From: Coprenecus sp902388455
GTDB taxonomy: Bacteria > Bacteroidota > Bacteroidia > Bacteroidales > UBA932
Assembly: GCA_963931615.1 (NCBI GenBank)
Contig: OZ007032.1
Coordinates: forward strand, 1,550,001-1,614,000
Direction: 5' to 3'
Length of the DNA: 64,000 nt
Shown: piece after piece, positions 9,872-18,632 of the stretch
Layout of the letters: every line of letters starts with the position of its first letter
Position numbering within the stretch: position 1 is the first letter of the stretch
Translations under genes and position numbers: made by a program
The notes under the pieces: generated by a model
What the model saw: the letters and a program-made list of their open reading frames with translations, nothing else
Databases searched by the model: none
Told to the model about the DNA's origin: nothing

Positions 9872-9875
9872 GTTT

Positions 9876-10508
9876 TTAAAATTTATTAAAGTTAAACTTA
9901 TTCATTTCCGTATAAACATCATAAACCTGGGGCAACAGCGGATGATTGAAATCAGAGAGTATCGTAAAATCCGAGAGAGCTGTCCGCCTCCCGTCACTCC
10001 ATTGGTTTGCCATCCGTTCCAGCACCTGCTCCCTGGACATACCGGACCGTGCCATGACACGTCTGATCCTCAGTTCTTCGGGACATGTGACGGTCAGTAT
10101 TCTGTCAGCTATTCCCGACAAAGCCGGCTTTTCCAAATAAATGGCAGACTCCATGATTACAAAACCGGGGGCCGATGTCCCGCTCCTTGTAATTTCATCT
10201 TCCACCGCCTGCCTCCACCGCATGAAATCCTGAATTACCCCAGGAAACACCACCGCCTCTACCTTTGACAGCAATTGTCTGTCAGAGAATATTCTTGAGG
10301 CCATATACCGCCGGTCCAGCATACCGTCCCTGAGCAGGTCTTTTCCCAAAAGTTCCTGAAGGCGTATGAGAAGCCCGCTATCAGAGACATACAATTCCTT
10401 TGTACGGGCATCGGCATCATAGACAGGAACCCCGAGCGCAGCGAACATCCGTACAACATAGCTTTTGCCGCTGCCTATTCCTCCGGTAACAGCCAGTGTC
10501 CGCATCAT
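9876..10508 (-). CDS. coaE: Dephospho-CoA kinase
   Basis: Phosphorylates the ribose 3' hydroxyl of dephospho-CoA, the last step of coenzyme A synthesis, in the cytosol. The P-loop GGIGSGKS lies at the N-terminus (MMRTLAVTGGIGSGKSY), followed by GVPVYDADARTKELY (the nucleotide kinase D-x-D region) and RIRRVMARSGMS in the lid. The frame is open 19 codons further upstream into ybbR, but the family starts directly before the P-loop. ATG codons at 10508 and 10505 overlap the ybbR stop (ATGATG/TGA), giving typical translational coupling. The length (210 aa) is normal. Confidence 0.95.
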   Translation of the reverse strand: MMRTLAVTGGIGSGKSYVVRMFAALGVPVYDADARTKELYVSDSGLLIRLQELLGKDLLRDGMLDRRYMASRIFSDRQLLSKVEAVVFPGVIQDFMRWRQAVEDEITRSGTSAPGFVIMESAIYLEKPALSGIADRILTVTCPEELRIRRVMARSGMSREQVLERMANQWSDGRRTALSDFTILSDFNHPLLPQVYDVYTEMNKFNFNKF

Positions 10509-11491
10509 GGTTTCTGTCGGCTTTCCAAAAGTATACAGTCCACATACCTGGGCGACATCTCCCATGAGATTACTCCTTCAGGTTTCTTTACAAGCTCAGG
10601 AATCAATTCTGAATCAATGGTATTGATAAAATCCGCATAGTCAACAACCAGTGCGAAATCATCCTGGTTGTACTGTGTGCCGCTGAAAACTCTTCGATAG
10701 GTCAGCCTGACCTTGGAAGGAAGCACGTACAGTTCTTTCCCTTCCGGGACTCCGACCGCTGTAATAGGCACGTCCATAGTCTCCTCGATATAGCGCACCA
10801 CATTCAGCGAATAATATATGTTGTCCTCGGAGTAATCCACTCTGCGGATAGGGACCAGAGTAATGATACCCTGTATCGGACCGTCGACTCCGGAAGCTGA
10901 TATGGTCTCGGTCATCACCGAATCCACAGTCTCCAGCAGACGGGCATCACCATAGATATCCACACTGTCAGGTCTGAGCTCAATCCGGCCTAAAGGCATA
11001 TACTGACCGTTGAAGACAATCGAAGTCTTCGGTGCGACAGGCACTCTTTTGCTGGTTATTCTGGGAAATGTGAAATCAAGTGAGTCCGAGACGATGAACT
11101 CAAGGTCTACATTGCCGCCAAGAGCTTCTACGATGTTGCTTTTAATATTCTCGCAACCTACCGAAAACACATCTCCATCCTCATGCACAAGGGCCGTGGC
11201 TGGAGCTGAGACATTTATAGTCTTGCGCCTCCCTATCCGCTGCCGGAGGATATAATATCCTTCAGAGCGGCCGCGGACGATAAGCACATCCTCCGAAACA
11301 GCGCTGCGGGAACGGCCTTCAAGCGAGGAATTGAGAACTACATTGTACTCAAAAAATACGGAATACTGGAGTGAAAGGCTGTGCAGGAGCCATATAACAA
11401 AAGCCAAAAGGAGGGAAAGCAGCAGCAGGAGCCACTCCTTTCCGTCCTTACGGTCTTTTTCACTGCCGGTGATTCCGCTTTCAGAGGCCAT
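10505..11491 (-). CDS. YbbR/CdaR-domain membrane protein
   Basis: This 328-aa protein has an N-terminal cytosolic stub and one transmembrane helix (WLLLLLSLLLAFVIWLLHSL, about residues 20-40). Extracytoplasmic YbbR-like repeats follow, recognisable by SKRVPVAPKTSIVFNGQYMP and RPDSVDIYGDARLLETVDSV. YbbR domains in Firmicutes (CdaR) modulate diadenylate cyclase; whether this homologue does so is unknown, and no cyclase gene lies nearby. Here the gene is coupled to coaE by a 4-base overlap and preceded by yajC. Confidence 0.88.
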   Translation of the reverse strand: MASESGITGSEKDRKDGKEWLLLLLSLLLAFVIWLLHSLSLQYSVFFEYNVVLNSSLEGRSRSAVSEDVLIVRGRSEGYYILRQRIGRRKTINVSAPATALVHEDGDVFSVGCENIKSNIVEALGGNVDLEFIVSDSLDFTFPRITSKRVPVAPKTSIVFNGQYMPLGRIELRPDSVDIYGDARLLETVDSVMTETISASGVDGPIQGIITLVPIRRVDYSEDNIYYSLNVVRYIEETMDVPITAVGVPEGKELYVLPSKVRLTYRRVFSGTQYNQDDFALVVDYADFINTIDSELIPELVKKPEGVISWEMSPRYVDCILLESRQKP

Positions 11492-11500
11492 CAGTCCAGA

Positions 11501-11836
11501 TTATCTATTCTGTACGTCAGTTATATCCTTTACCACTGAAGACTTGTCCACGCGTATTCTCACGTTTGCGTCAATCTCCACAATCAGGAAAGTGTCCTTT
11601 ACCTCGGCTACCGTGCCGTAAATGCCGCCCACGGTAACTATCTTGTCTCCTCTCTTCAGGGACTCTCTCCATTTCACGACCTCTTTCTGCTTCTTCTGCT
11701 GAGGACGGATCATGAAGAAATACATCACCACGAAGATAAGAATCATCAGTATCAGGAAAGAGTACTGCTGAAAAAATGTAGGCTCACCCTGAGGCTGTGC
11801 CTGAGTCTGGAGAAGGAAGATTGTAATCAGATTCAT
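11501..11836 (-). CDS. yajC: Preprotein translocase accessory subunit YajC
   Basis: This 111-aa inner-membrane protein is an accessory part of the SecDF-YajC complex. There is one transmembrane helix (about residues 24-44, SFLILMILIFVVMYFFM). The hallmark MIRPQQKKQKEVVKWRESLK and GDKIVTVGGIYGTVAEVKD follow, forming the cytosolic SH3-like domain. The length fits the family. It sits between nusB and ybbR on the same strand. Confidence 0.95.
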   Translation of the reverse strand: MNLITIFLLQTQAQPQGEPTFFQQYSFLILMILIFVVMYFFMIRPQQKKQKEVVKWRESLKRGDKIVTVGGIYGTVAEVKDTFLIVEIDANVRIRVDKSSVVKDITDVQNR

Positions 11837-11881
11837 TTTTCTTTTCTTTAATTATTTAGTGAACAAATATAGGAATTTTTT

Positions 11882-12832
11882 CTAATTCTCAATGAGGCCT
11901 CTGCCCGTCTTGACGACCTCACCAGTATCCACCATCTTGCGCAGAATCCTGTCCAGCAAACCGTTGACGAACACCTTGCTGTTGCCGGTACTGTAGAACT
12001 TTGATATCTCAACATACTCGTTGATGGTCACTTTCAGAGGTATGTTGGGGAAACGCACTGCCTCGGCTATGCCCTGTACGATAAGTACCAGATCAGTTGT
12101 CACTACACGGTCAGGATCCCAGTTGCTGGTATTGGACACCACTATGTCCATATACCTGCCGTACCCCCTGACCGCAGCTCTGAGCAACTCCACGGCGAAC
12201 TCACGGTCGTCATCCTTGAGGAAAACTCCGGGAACAGGCAGAGTACCGTGAGAACGGAGATACTCTATATTGCGCACTATAGCGGAGAGTACAAAGCCCA
12301 GATCGTCAGTCCAGAAGACGGACAGGTCCTCGAGTGTCGAGGCCAGGTCCTCGTTGTCCTCAAAAAGTTCCAGGTCTGAGAAAATATTGATGAACAGGCT
12401 GCAGTCCTCAGCCATTGAGGATGTTTCGGAGGTCATGTATTCCTGGAAATAGTCCCTGGTCGAAAGGGTCTGGAGTGTTTTGCGGATGAACGGTGCCAGG
12501 TCATCGTTCCACATCAGGCCATGGTCCTCGCAATACTTGACAAAACGAGGGTCACCGGCCAAATATGAGGACACCGCATTAAGGGCAAACTTCCGGTTGG
12601 GATTGCGCTCCTCTGGAGTCGGATTGAACTTTTTAAGACCGGTCTCTATCTTGGTCTGGGCGGCATTCCGCAGAGCGACCGCAGCATTGAGCATGAAATA
12701 GTACAGATGGAGAGTCTTCTCACATGAATAGCTGAGTGTTTTCTCGGCTTCTATCAGAGAATCAGAGCCTGAGGCCACCACACTGTAAAGAACTTTGAAG
12801 ACTTTTATCCTTATCAATCGACGGTTGAGCAT
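11882..12832 (-). CDS. nusB: NusB-family transcription antitermination protein
   Basis: This 316-aa protein starts MLNRRLIRIKVFKVLYS, the NusB N-terminal helix with its conserved arginines. It ends with the conserved NusB core PLKVTINEYVEISKFYSTGN and SKVFVNGLLDRI. NusB with NusE (S10) binds boxA RNA in rRNA antitermination. At about 316 aa it is twice the length of E. coli NusB. The extra length is a central helical insertion (about residues 60-200), a form I recall from other Bacteroidetes. It is the first gene of the nusB-yajC-ybbR-coaE block. Confidence 0.9.
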   Translation of the reverse strand: MLNRRLIRIKVFKVLYSVVASGSDSLIEAEKTLSYSCEKTLHLYYFMLNAAVALRNAAQTKIETGLKKFNPTPEERNPNRKFALNAVSSYLAGDPRFVKYCEDHGLMWNDDLAPFIRKTLQTLSTRDYFQEYMTSETSSMAEDCSLFINIFSDLELFEDNEDLASTLEDLSVFWTDDLGFVLSAIVRNIEYLRSHGTLPVPGVFLKDDDREFAVELLRAAVRGYGRYMDIVVSNTSNWDPDRVVTTDLVLIVQGIAEAVRFPNIPLKVTINEYVEISKFYSTGNSKVFVNGLLDRILRKMVDTGEVVKTGRGLIEN

Positions 12833-12884
12833 ACAATATTTTTAAAACATTTTGCAAATATACTTTTTAGATGAGAAAAAACTC

Positions 12885-12892
12885 TATATTTG
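12885..12892 (+). promoter_or_regulatory. Promoter -7 element of the PUR-family gene
   Basis: TATATTTG matches the Bacteroidetes -7 consensus. It is 28 bases upstream of the ATG at 12920, with an A/T-rich leader between. The -33 region is T-rich but has no exact TTTG at the usual spacing. Confidence 0.6.
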
Positions 12893-12919
12893 TGTCAAAT
12901 TTTATAAAATTTAATAAAG

Positions 12920-13300
12920 ATGTACTCAGAAGACATTGATAATGCAGCAGCTATGGAGCGCAACGGAGACGATGTATACTCGAGACCTGTGCGCGCGGGA
13001 AAAAGGACATACTTTTTCGATGTGAAGGCAACCAAGGGCAACGACTACTATCTCACCATCACCGAGAGTAAGAGGAGAATAGAGAAGGACGGCCGCTTCG
13101 CCTACGACAAGCATAAAATTTTCCTTTACAAGGAAGACTTCGAAAAGTTCACACAGGGACTTGAGGAAGTCATAGCTTTCATCAAGGAAAAATGCCCCAT
13201 TCCCGTAGTAGAAAGAACTATGGAAGAGGAGCACCGCCCCTCTTCCAGGGATGACGAGGGCAACTCACAGTTCTCCGACATCAATTTCGAGGAGCTCTAA
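12920..13300 (+). CDS. PUR-family (DUF3276) nucleic-acid-binding protein
   Basis: This 126-aa cytosolic protein resembles the bacterial PUR-alpha-like family (DUF3276). The core is VRAGKRTYFFDVKATKGNDY, then YLTITESKRR, then FAYDKHKIFLYKEDFEKFTQ and GLEEVIAFIKEK: one PUR repeat with the WxxDxK-type beta-strand pattern. PUR domains bind single-stranded purine-rich DNA or RNA; the cellular role of the bacterial forms is not established. The C-terminal tail is acidic and probably disordered. It is monocistronic, between its own promoter and a strong terminator. Confidence 0.85.
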   Translation: MYSEDIDNAAAMERNGDDVYSRPVRAGKRTYFFDVKATKGNDYYLTITESKRRIEKDGRFAYDKHKIFLYKEDFEKFTQGLEEVIAFIKEKCPIPVVERTMEEEHRPSSRDDEGNSQFSDINFEEL

Positions 13301-13320
13301 CAGACATCACTGGAAATTTG

Positions 13321-13358
13321 AAAAACGGTGCGCCCGAACCAAGCGCACCGTTTTTTTT
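13321..13358. terminator. Bidirectional terminator between converging genes
   Basis: AAAAACGGTGCGC (13321-13333) pairs with GCGCACCGTTTTTTTT (13343-13358) across a 9-base loop. The A-run on one side and T-run on the other allow it to end the PUR-family transcript rightward and the SDR transcript leftward. Confidence 0.9.
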
Positions 13359-13365
13359 CATATGG

Positions 13366-14115
13366 TCAGAATAAATCACGGTAAGGTCTGAAAAAACGTC
13401 CTCCCCAGGTCCACAAGCGGGGAGGCAGCAGGCGCATCAGGACTCCAAGCGCAGCCCAGCGCCGGTCTATCACCACAGTTCTTTTACGGCGTTCTATCGC
13501 ACGGACTATCATTGCAGCGGCCTTGTCCCTGCGGATTGTCATGGGGAAATGCCGTCCATGTATAAAGTCAGTATCCACGAAACCGGGCTTTACGGCGGTC
13601 ATGCTGATATCAGCCCCGCGTATCACGGCCAGCTGCCGCATGGCTTCCAGATAAAAAGCCTCGAACTTCTTGGTCGCGGAATAAGACGGACAGACACCCA
13701 GGGGGAGAATCGAAGCCACGGAAGATATCACTGCCAGATGTCCCTTCAGCCCGTTGTCCGCCCAATAGTTGAACAGCCATACGGCACAGCGCACGAACCC
13801 CTTGGCGTTGACATCGATCTGTCCCAGTTCCAGAGTAGGTTCCAAAGCTGTGTTGGTGTGACCGTAGCCGGATGAATACAGACAGACATCCACGCCTCCC
13901 ATTTCATGCACCAGCTCTGAAAGATACTCAGCCGCCCTGTCATCAGTCACATCGAATGCCTTCGGAAAGACACTTCCTGCAGGAGAGCCGCTGACGGTCT
14001 CTTCAAGCAGGTGGGCCCGCCTGCCCGTAATACCGACACGGTGTCCCCGAGCTACGTAAATCTCCGCTACTGCACGGCCTATACCGGAAGTTGCACCTAT
14101 TATAATAACATTCAT
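13366..14115 (-). CDS. Short-chain dehydrogenase/reductase
   Basis: This 249-aa NAD(P)-dependent oxidoreductase of the classical SDR family has a Rossmann start MNVIIIGATSGIGRAVAE (TGxxxGIG type) and VISSVASILPLGVCPSYSAT. It has the catalytic Ser and a YSATK motif at about residues 155-159. AVKPGFVDTDF is the usual PGxxxT-like loop. The frame is open upstream into the neighbouring gene, but the Rossmann strand fixes the start at 14115. The C-terminus (WAALGVLMRLLPPRLWTW) is hydrophobic and may sit at the membrane. The substrate cannot be inferred. It lies 11 bases after the RsmF-type gene. Confidence 0.92.
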   Translation of the reverse strand: MNVIIIGATSGIGRAVAEIYVARGHRVGITGRRAHLLEETVSGSPAGSVFPKAFDVTDDRAAEYLSELVHEMGGVDVCLYSSGYGHTNTALEPTLELGQIDVNAKGFVRCAVWLFNYWADNGLKGHLAVISSVASILPLGVCPSYSATKKFEAFYLEAMRQLAVIRGADISMTAVKPGFVDTDFIHGRHFPMTIRRDKAAAMIVRAIERRKRTVVIDRRWAALGVLMRLLPPRLWTWGGRFFRPYRDLF

Positions 14116-14126
14116 AAGCAGATGAA

Positions 14127-15494
14127 TTAACTGTTGTCCTTCGCGCTGCGCAGCCTCAGTGACGGCGGCAGCAGATTGTTGCAGCGGCTGCCCAGGTTCT
14201 TGACCAGCCCGTAAGGCACTCCGCAATAGGTCAGCACCACGTACCCCTTCGGTGCATCCCAGAGAACTGTACTGCCGCGGCGCAGGTATGCCAGAGCCTC
14301 CTCCTGCCCAGTCTCCATTTCCGGAAGACTGCCGCGGAGGTAGGCCTCTCCCTGTATCAGCGAATACTGCGGCAGCAGAACCGCCTTTCCGGCCCGCCCC
14401 TCCATCACCTCCGCCACTACACACCCGGACATCATGACTCTCAGACCTGATATCTCCTCCAGGCCCTGCATCTCCTCCGCCACAACCGTGGGGAACGCCT
14501 TGAGAAAAGAGCCGCGGCGGAATACGGACATACCGTCCTTCACCCACGGAATGCTCTCCTTGAAACACCGGTACACGCCCGTCTTGCCGTTCTTCACCGA
14601 TTTTAACATCCTCCGGCCATCCTTCCCGGAGTCAGGCAGCCGCAGAACCGAGAAGAAAAATCCCTCTCCCGCTCCGGAATCCCCGGGATAAAAATGCTTC
14701 TGTTCCAGCAGTTCCAGTCCGCAGCCGGCAGACAGCCATGATGTATTGTCCTCATCCTCTGTAGGATTGAAAGTACATGTCGAATAGACCAGAAGTCCGC
14801 CTGGACGCAGGCAGGGCAGGATGTCGGAGAGGATGCGGCGCTGACGGGAGGCGCACAGGCGAACATTGTCCACGGACCACTGTGCCACTGCCTCAGGATC
14901 CTTGCGGAACATTCCCTCGCCTGAACACGGAGCATCCACCACTATCACATCGAAATATTCTCCAAGCCTTTGGAAATCCGCCGGGTCATTGTTTGTTACC
15001 CACACATTGGCCGCTCCCCACTTGGAAATATTCTCACTGAGCACAGCAGCCCTCGAACGGATTACCTCATTGCTCACCAGTACAGAACCGGGAATCTCCC
15101 GCAGCATGGACAGCAGATGGGTACTCTTGCCTCCCGGCGCAGCGCAGAGGTCCAGAACCCTGAATGTTCCGTCCGGACGCTCCGCCCGCATATTTTTCAT
15201 AAGCGGCAGAATACTCTCCAGGTACATGGACGACGCCTCCTGGACATAGTACGCTCCGGCATGAAACAAGGGGTCGAGGGCAAACAGCGGACGCTCTGCC
15301 AGCAGACGTCCCCAGCGTGAGAAAGTCATCTCCCCGCAGGAAAACCCCGGGGGAATATCATTCAATTTTAAAGGATTGATCCTGACAGCAGTAGACGGCT
15401 GCGTTCCGGTAATATAAGAAACCACCTTCCCCGCCCTTTCGGGACCGAGGGAGATGGTCATCTGTCTGATAAATGCCTCCGGCAGTGTCTGCAT
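14127..15494 (-). CDS. RsmF/NOL1-NOP2-Sun rRNA (cytosine-C5) methyltransferase
   Basis: This 455-aa SAM-dependent RNA m5C methyltransferase has motif I in VLDLCAAPGGKSTHLLSML. It also has the two catalytic cysteines expected of the family: DAPCSGEGMFRKDP (motif IV) and YSTCTFNPTEDE (motif VI). The C-terminal portion (about residues 300-455, with PQYSLIQGEAYLRG and VLTYCGVPYGLVKNLGSRCN) matches the RsmF-type C-terminal and PUA-like RNA-binding extension. The target position in rRNA is not deducible. It forms a two-gene unit with the SDR. Confidence 0.92.
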   Translation of the reverse strand: MQTLPEAFIRQMTISLGPERAGKVVSYITGTQPSTAVRINPLKLNDIPPGFSCGEMTFSRWGRLLAERPLFALDPLFHAGAYYVQEASSMYLESILPLMKNMRAERPDGTFRVLDLCAAPGGKSTHLLSMLREIPGSVLVSNEVIRSRAAVLSENISKWGAANVWVTNNDPADFQRLGEYFDVIVVDAPCSGEGMFRKDPEAVAQWSVDNVRLCASRQRRILSDILPCLRPGGLLVYSTCTFNPTEDEDNTSWLSAGCGLELLEQKHFYPGDSGAGEGFFFSVLRLPDSGKDGRRMLKSVKNGKTGVYRCFKESIPWVKDGMSVFRRGSFLKAFPTVVAEEMQGLEEISGLRVMMSGCVVAEVMEGRAGKAVLLPQYSLIQGEAYLRGSLPEMETGQEEALAYLRRGSTVLWDAPKGYVVLTYCGVPYGLVKNLGSRCNNLLPPSLRLRSAKDNS

Positions 15495-15506
15495 CGCAAG
15501 ACGGTG

Positions 15507-15977
15507 TCAGCTGAAATTGACCGGGGGCTTGATATTGGAAAAGTCCACAGGATTGCCCTCCGCATAACTGTTCACTGCTTTCTCTACCTGATCGGTGATG
15601 CTGTCCACCATCTCCTGAAGCTTGTTTCCGAGCATCATCTTCATCATGAAATTGAGCTCCGCTGCCAGTTCTATGTGGAAAAGAGTCGAGTCAAGACCTA
15701 CAGGGTCCATGTGGAAGGTCACCGAGAAATTCAGGAAAGACTTGCCGTCGTCCTTGAGCTCGACGAGGGAGAAAGGCTCGCGGCGGGCAACTACGAATCC
15801 GAGGCTGATGCCCTTGTACTCGATACGGACGCTGTCGCGGTCGGCCGTAATTTTGCCGCCGTATTCCTCCGGGACATTCTGCACCAGCAGACTGAGATCT
15901 CCGAAAAGGCCGAAGAGCACCATTGGCGGCCGCTTCAGAAGAACCTCACGGCCGGTCACCTTAGTCACATCACTCAT
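15507..15977 (-). CDS. SRPBCC-like (START-fold) protein
   Basis: This 156-aa protein has the alternation of strands and a long C-terminal helix expected of the SRPBCC/polyketide-cyclase fold (GISLGFVVARREPFSLVELK, FLNFSVTFHMDPVGLDSTLF, then a helix from about residue 105). No catalytic residues are evident; such proteins usually bind lipids or other hydrophobic ligands. It overlaps the pyrE stop by 8 bases, so the two are translationally coupled. The function is unknown. Confidence 0.7.
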   Translation of the reverse strand: MSDVTKVTGREVLLKRPPMVLFGLFGDLSLLVQNVPEEYGGKITADRDSVRIEYKGISLGFVVARREPFSLVELKDDGKSFLNFSVTFHMDPVGLDSTLFHIELAAELNFMMKMMLGNKLQEMVDSITDQVEKAVNSYAEGNPVDFSNIKPPVNFS

Positions 15978-16611
15978 GATCCTTGCTCCACTTGTCCGGG
16001 TCGTATCTCCACTCCTTCAGCATCTTCACATCCCCTTCCTTTATATACCCTGTATCCAGAGCCACATCCACGAGGGTGTCGTAGTTGGAGAGGGTGTGCA
16101 GCTCCACATCCGCGTTCTCGAAAGCGCGGCGTGAACGGTCGAAATTGTAGGAGAAGATGGCCACCATGCCGGCGATGTGTACTCCGCACTTGAGCAGGGC
16201 GTCCACAGCGGCCAGACTGCTCTGACCGGTGGAGATGAGGTCCTCGATGACCACTACCCTCTCGCCTCCGCGGAGCACTCCCTCGACCTGGTTGCCCATA
16301 CCGTGGTCCTTGGCTTTGGAACGGATGTAGACGAAAGGTTTACCCGTCATCTCTGCAACGATGGCTCCGTAGGCAATGGCTCCTGTAGCCACACCGGCTA
16401 TAACATCCACATCCTTGAACTCCGCGTTGATCACCTCTATCATAGCTTCGCAGATAGTCTTGCGGAAATCAGGGTAGGACAAGGCCTTACGGTTATCACA
16501 GTAAATAGGAGAATGAAGTCCTGACGCCCATAGGAAGGGCTTTTCGGGGCTGAGTCTGACAGCTTCTATGTCCAGAAGCCCCTTTGCAATTCTATATTCC
16601 AGATTTTCCAT
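15970..16611 (-). CDS. pyrE: Orotate phosphoribosyltransferase
   Basis: Transfers ribose-5-phosphate from PRPP to orotate, giving OMP, in cytosolic pyrimidine synthesis. The substrate loop is FLWASGLHSPIYCDNRKALS. The PRPP-binding motif is VVVIEDLISTGQSSLAAVDA at about residues 110-130. The dimer-arm lysines are in YIRSKAKDHGMGNQVEG. The start at 16611 (MENLEYRIAKGLLDIEAV) fits the family better than the in-frame upstream ATG at 16635. The length (213 aa) is typical. Confidence 0.95.
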   Translation of the reverse strand: MENLEYRIAKGLLDIEAVRLSPEKPFLWASGLHSPIYCDNRKALSYPDFRKTICEAMIEVINAEFKDVDVIAGVATGAIAYGAIVAEMTGKPFVYIRSKAKDHGMGNQVEGVLRGGERVVVIEDLISTGQSSLAAVDALLKCGVHIAGMVAIFSYNFDRSRRAFENADVELHTLSNYDTLVDVALDTGYIKEGDVKMLKEWRYDPDKWSKDHE

Positions 16612-16659
16612 ATATTCTTTTAAAAATCCGCCCAAAGTTAGTAAAAATTCAATTAACAG

Positions 16660-17265
16660 CTACTGCAGTGAGCAAAAGAATGTAACCAAAAAAGGAACTG
16701 CGAAGTCGACCACGAAACCGTGATACATAGACAGCACGGTATACTTCTTCCCACTGGCGCGGACAATAGCTGGCAATGTCACATCCATGGTAGTCGCACC
16801 TCCGGATGAAATTGCCGCCAGAGAGCCGAACCAGCGGACCAGCAGAGGTGCCGACACCAGGGTTATGAATTCCCTGACTATGTTCGAGATAAGCGCTACT
16901 GTTCCCAGCTCGGCACCGATATACTCTGTAATCAGCACACTGGACAGTGAATAATAGGCAAAACCTGATCCTACAGCCATCGTCTCCGGGACCGTTCGAT
17001 GCGGCAGGACAATTCCCAACAGAGCCGTGGCAGCAAGAGTTCCAAAGATAGTCATTACCGGCAGCAAGGCCAGACGCGGATTCAGTTTCTTGAATTCTTT
17101 GAGAATATCAGGATTGTTTCCGACACTGAATCCCACACTGAAAATCAATGCGTAGAGAGCATACATCGCCATACCGGATCCTATCAGTTCCGAAGGGACC
17201 AGGCCGCATACACCCAACAATATACCGACTGCAAAAAATCCTATGATAATAAGACTGTCCTTCAT
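16660..17265 (-). CDS. LysO-family exporter, C-terminal half
   Basis: This 201-aa integral membrane protein has about six hydrophobic segments and conserved LysO stretches (GSGMAMYALYALIFSVGFSV, GSGFAYYSLSSVLITEYIGA, SSGGATTMDVTLPAIVRASG). In Enterobacteria LysO is a single inner-membrane lysine exporter. Here the N-terminal part is a separate gene (17262-17585) whose stop overlaps this start by 4 bases (ATGA), implying coupled synthesis of a two-subunit transporter. Lysine as substrate is inferred from the family only. Confidence 0.88.
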   Translation of the reverse strand: MKDSLIIIGFFAVGILLGVCGLVPSELIGSGMAMYALYALIFSVGFSVGNNPDILKEFKKLNPRLALLPVMTIFGTLAATALLGIVLPHRTVPETMAVGSGFAYYSLSSVLITEYIGAELGTVALISNIVREFITLVSAPLLVRWFGSLAAISSGGATTMDVTLPAIVRASGKKYTVLSMYHGFVVDFAVPFLVTFFCSLQ

Positions 17266-17585
17266 CGTTCTGCGTCCTCCTTATCCGCAAGTGTCATATT
17301 CGCATCTTTTCCTCTGCGGGTATTCCCACGGGACACCCATTTCCATAGCACCATCGCCATCAGGCAGCTTCCCAGTACCCCCGCCACAGCTACGGCAACT
17401 GCTTCCAGTCCCAATGTAGGCAGGCTCTCTATCAGCTGTCTGTTGCATCCCACTTCCAGGCCAAGAAAAAGCAACAGTATCCAGATAAGGCATGTAGTCA
17501 CCCGACTCATCCATCTCACCCTGAATTTACGCAGAAGGTAGCCGCACAAAAAACCGGCTAATAGAAATCCGAAAATTATCAGCAT
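17262..17585 (-). CDS. LysO-family exporter, N-terminal half
   Basis: This 107-aa membrane protein has three hydrophobic helices (MLIIFGFLLAGFLCGYLLRK, TTCLIWILLLFLGLEVGCNR, GLEAVAVAVAGVLGSCLMAM). It matches the N-terminal DUF340/LysO segment, and its cytosolic tail is charged. The ATG at 17585 begins directly at the first helix; an upstream in-frame ATG would add residues belonging to the overlapping nnrD frame. It overlaps nnrD by 7 bases and the C-terminal lysO gene by 4. Confidence 0.85.
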   Translation of the reverse strand: MLIIFGFLLAGFLCGYLLRKFRVRWMSRVTTCLIWILLLFLGLEVGCNRQLIESLPTLGLEAVAVAVAGVLGSCLMAMVLWKWVSRGNTRRGKDANMTLADKEDAER

Positions 17586-18445
17586 ACTCCTTTTTCTATC
17601 GCCAGGAAAGCCTCCGGAATGCATGCCGCGATGTCCTGACTGTTCATACTGTTCTCACCATAGCGTAATGCTGCGGCATCTCCCGCCCTGCCGTGCAGCC
17701 ATACTCCCATGCGGGCCGCCTCATACGCCCCATAGCCAGAGGCCAGCAGCCCGGTCAGCAAGCCGGTCAGCACATCTCCGCTGCCGCCGGTGGCCATCCC
17801 CGGGTTGCCGGTGGTGTTGAATGCCGCCTGTCCGACCGGAGAGATTACAGCCGAATGCGGCCCCTTGACCACCACACAGCTGCGTGTCCGGCCGGCCAGG
17901 TCAGCAGCTTTCGCCAACCTTTCCTCCGCAGTGGCCCATTCGCCCACCAGACGGCGGAGCTCTCCGAGATGGGGTGTGAGAATTGAGCCTTCAGGCACTA
18001 GTCCAAGCAAATCCGGCCCGGCGGCAATGATGTTCAGGGCATCCGCATCCAGGACCATCGGCCGATGCCATGCACGCAGCAGGCTTCTGAGGGCCGCCTC
18101 CGTCTCAGGATGCCGTCCGAGGCCGCACCCGCATCCTACTGCTGCATACCGCTCCATATTTGAGGGCAATGCGGAAAAATGCCCCTGAGGGTCGCAGTCC
18201 ACCATAGCTGAAGGGCAGGTGCAGTGAATCACCGTCCGCTCGGACTCCGGCAGATGCACCGTCACCAGGCCGCAGCCGGAGCGCAATGCCCCCATGGCGG
18301 CCAGAACAGCCGCCCCGGCCATCCCACGCGAACCGCACACCAGCAGCGCATGTCCGAAATCCCCCTTGTGCGCATCCTCCCGCCTCAGCCGCAGCATCCG
18401 GCGCACATCCTCCATTTCGGTGTTATTACTTTGTAATTGTATCAT
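17579..18445 (-). CDS. nnrD: NAD(P)H-hydrate dehydratase
   Basis: A 288-aa ribokinase-like protein that repairs damaged NAD(P)H hydrates at the expense of ADP or ATP. Typical motifs are GHALLVCGSRGMAGAAVLAA near the N-terminus and MVLDADALNI with LTPHLGELRRL in the middle. GNPGMATGGSGDVLTGLLTG is the nucleotide-binding and catalytic Asp loop near residue 225. The epimerase domain often fused in front (NnrE) is absent. The ATG at 18445 is preferred over a TTG at 18454. Confidence 0.92.
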   Translation of the reverse strand: MIQLQSNNTEMEDVRRMLRLRREDAHKGDFGHALLVCGSRGMAGAAVLAAMGALRSGCGLVTVHLPESERTVIHCTCPSAMVDCDPQGHFSALPSNMERYAAVGCGCGLGRHPETEAALRSLLRAWHRPMVLDADALNIIAAGPDLLGLVPEGSILTPHLGELRRLVGEWATAEERLAKAADLAGRTRSCVVVKGPHSAVISPVGQAAFNTTGNPGMATGGSGDVLTGLLTGLLASGYGAYEAARMGVWLHGRAGDAAALRYGENSMNSQDIAACIPEAFLAIEKGVC

Positions 18446-18573
18446 TTTTATCAACTTTTATCTTCTTCTCATCAGTTTTCATTGTATCACGTATCATTTA
18501 AGTTAAACGCATAACTACAGCAGGGACGGCTGTGGGACAAAAGATGACACAAATGTAAGTATTTAATGCCTGA

Positions 18574-18610
18574 AAGCAAACAGGGCGTGACATAAAAGCG
18601 CCACGCCCTG
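18574..18610 (-). terminator. Terminator of the large oxidoreductase gene
   Basis: CAGGGCGTG (18581-18589) pairs perfectly with CACGCCCTG (18602-18610), with a 12-base loop. On the minus strand the stem is followed by TTTGCTTT. It lies 22 bases after the oxidoreductase stop. Confidence 0.75.
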
Positions 18611-18632
18611 AATTGAAGATATCTGCGGAAGG

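Noticed and set aside
14116..14568. Long 5' extension of the SDR frame (150 extra codons)
   Set aside because: It lies antisense-free but within the RsmF-type gene in another frame, and the Rossmann motif fixes the start at 14115.
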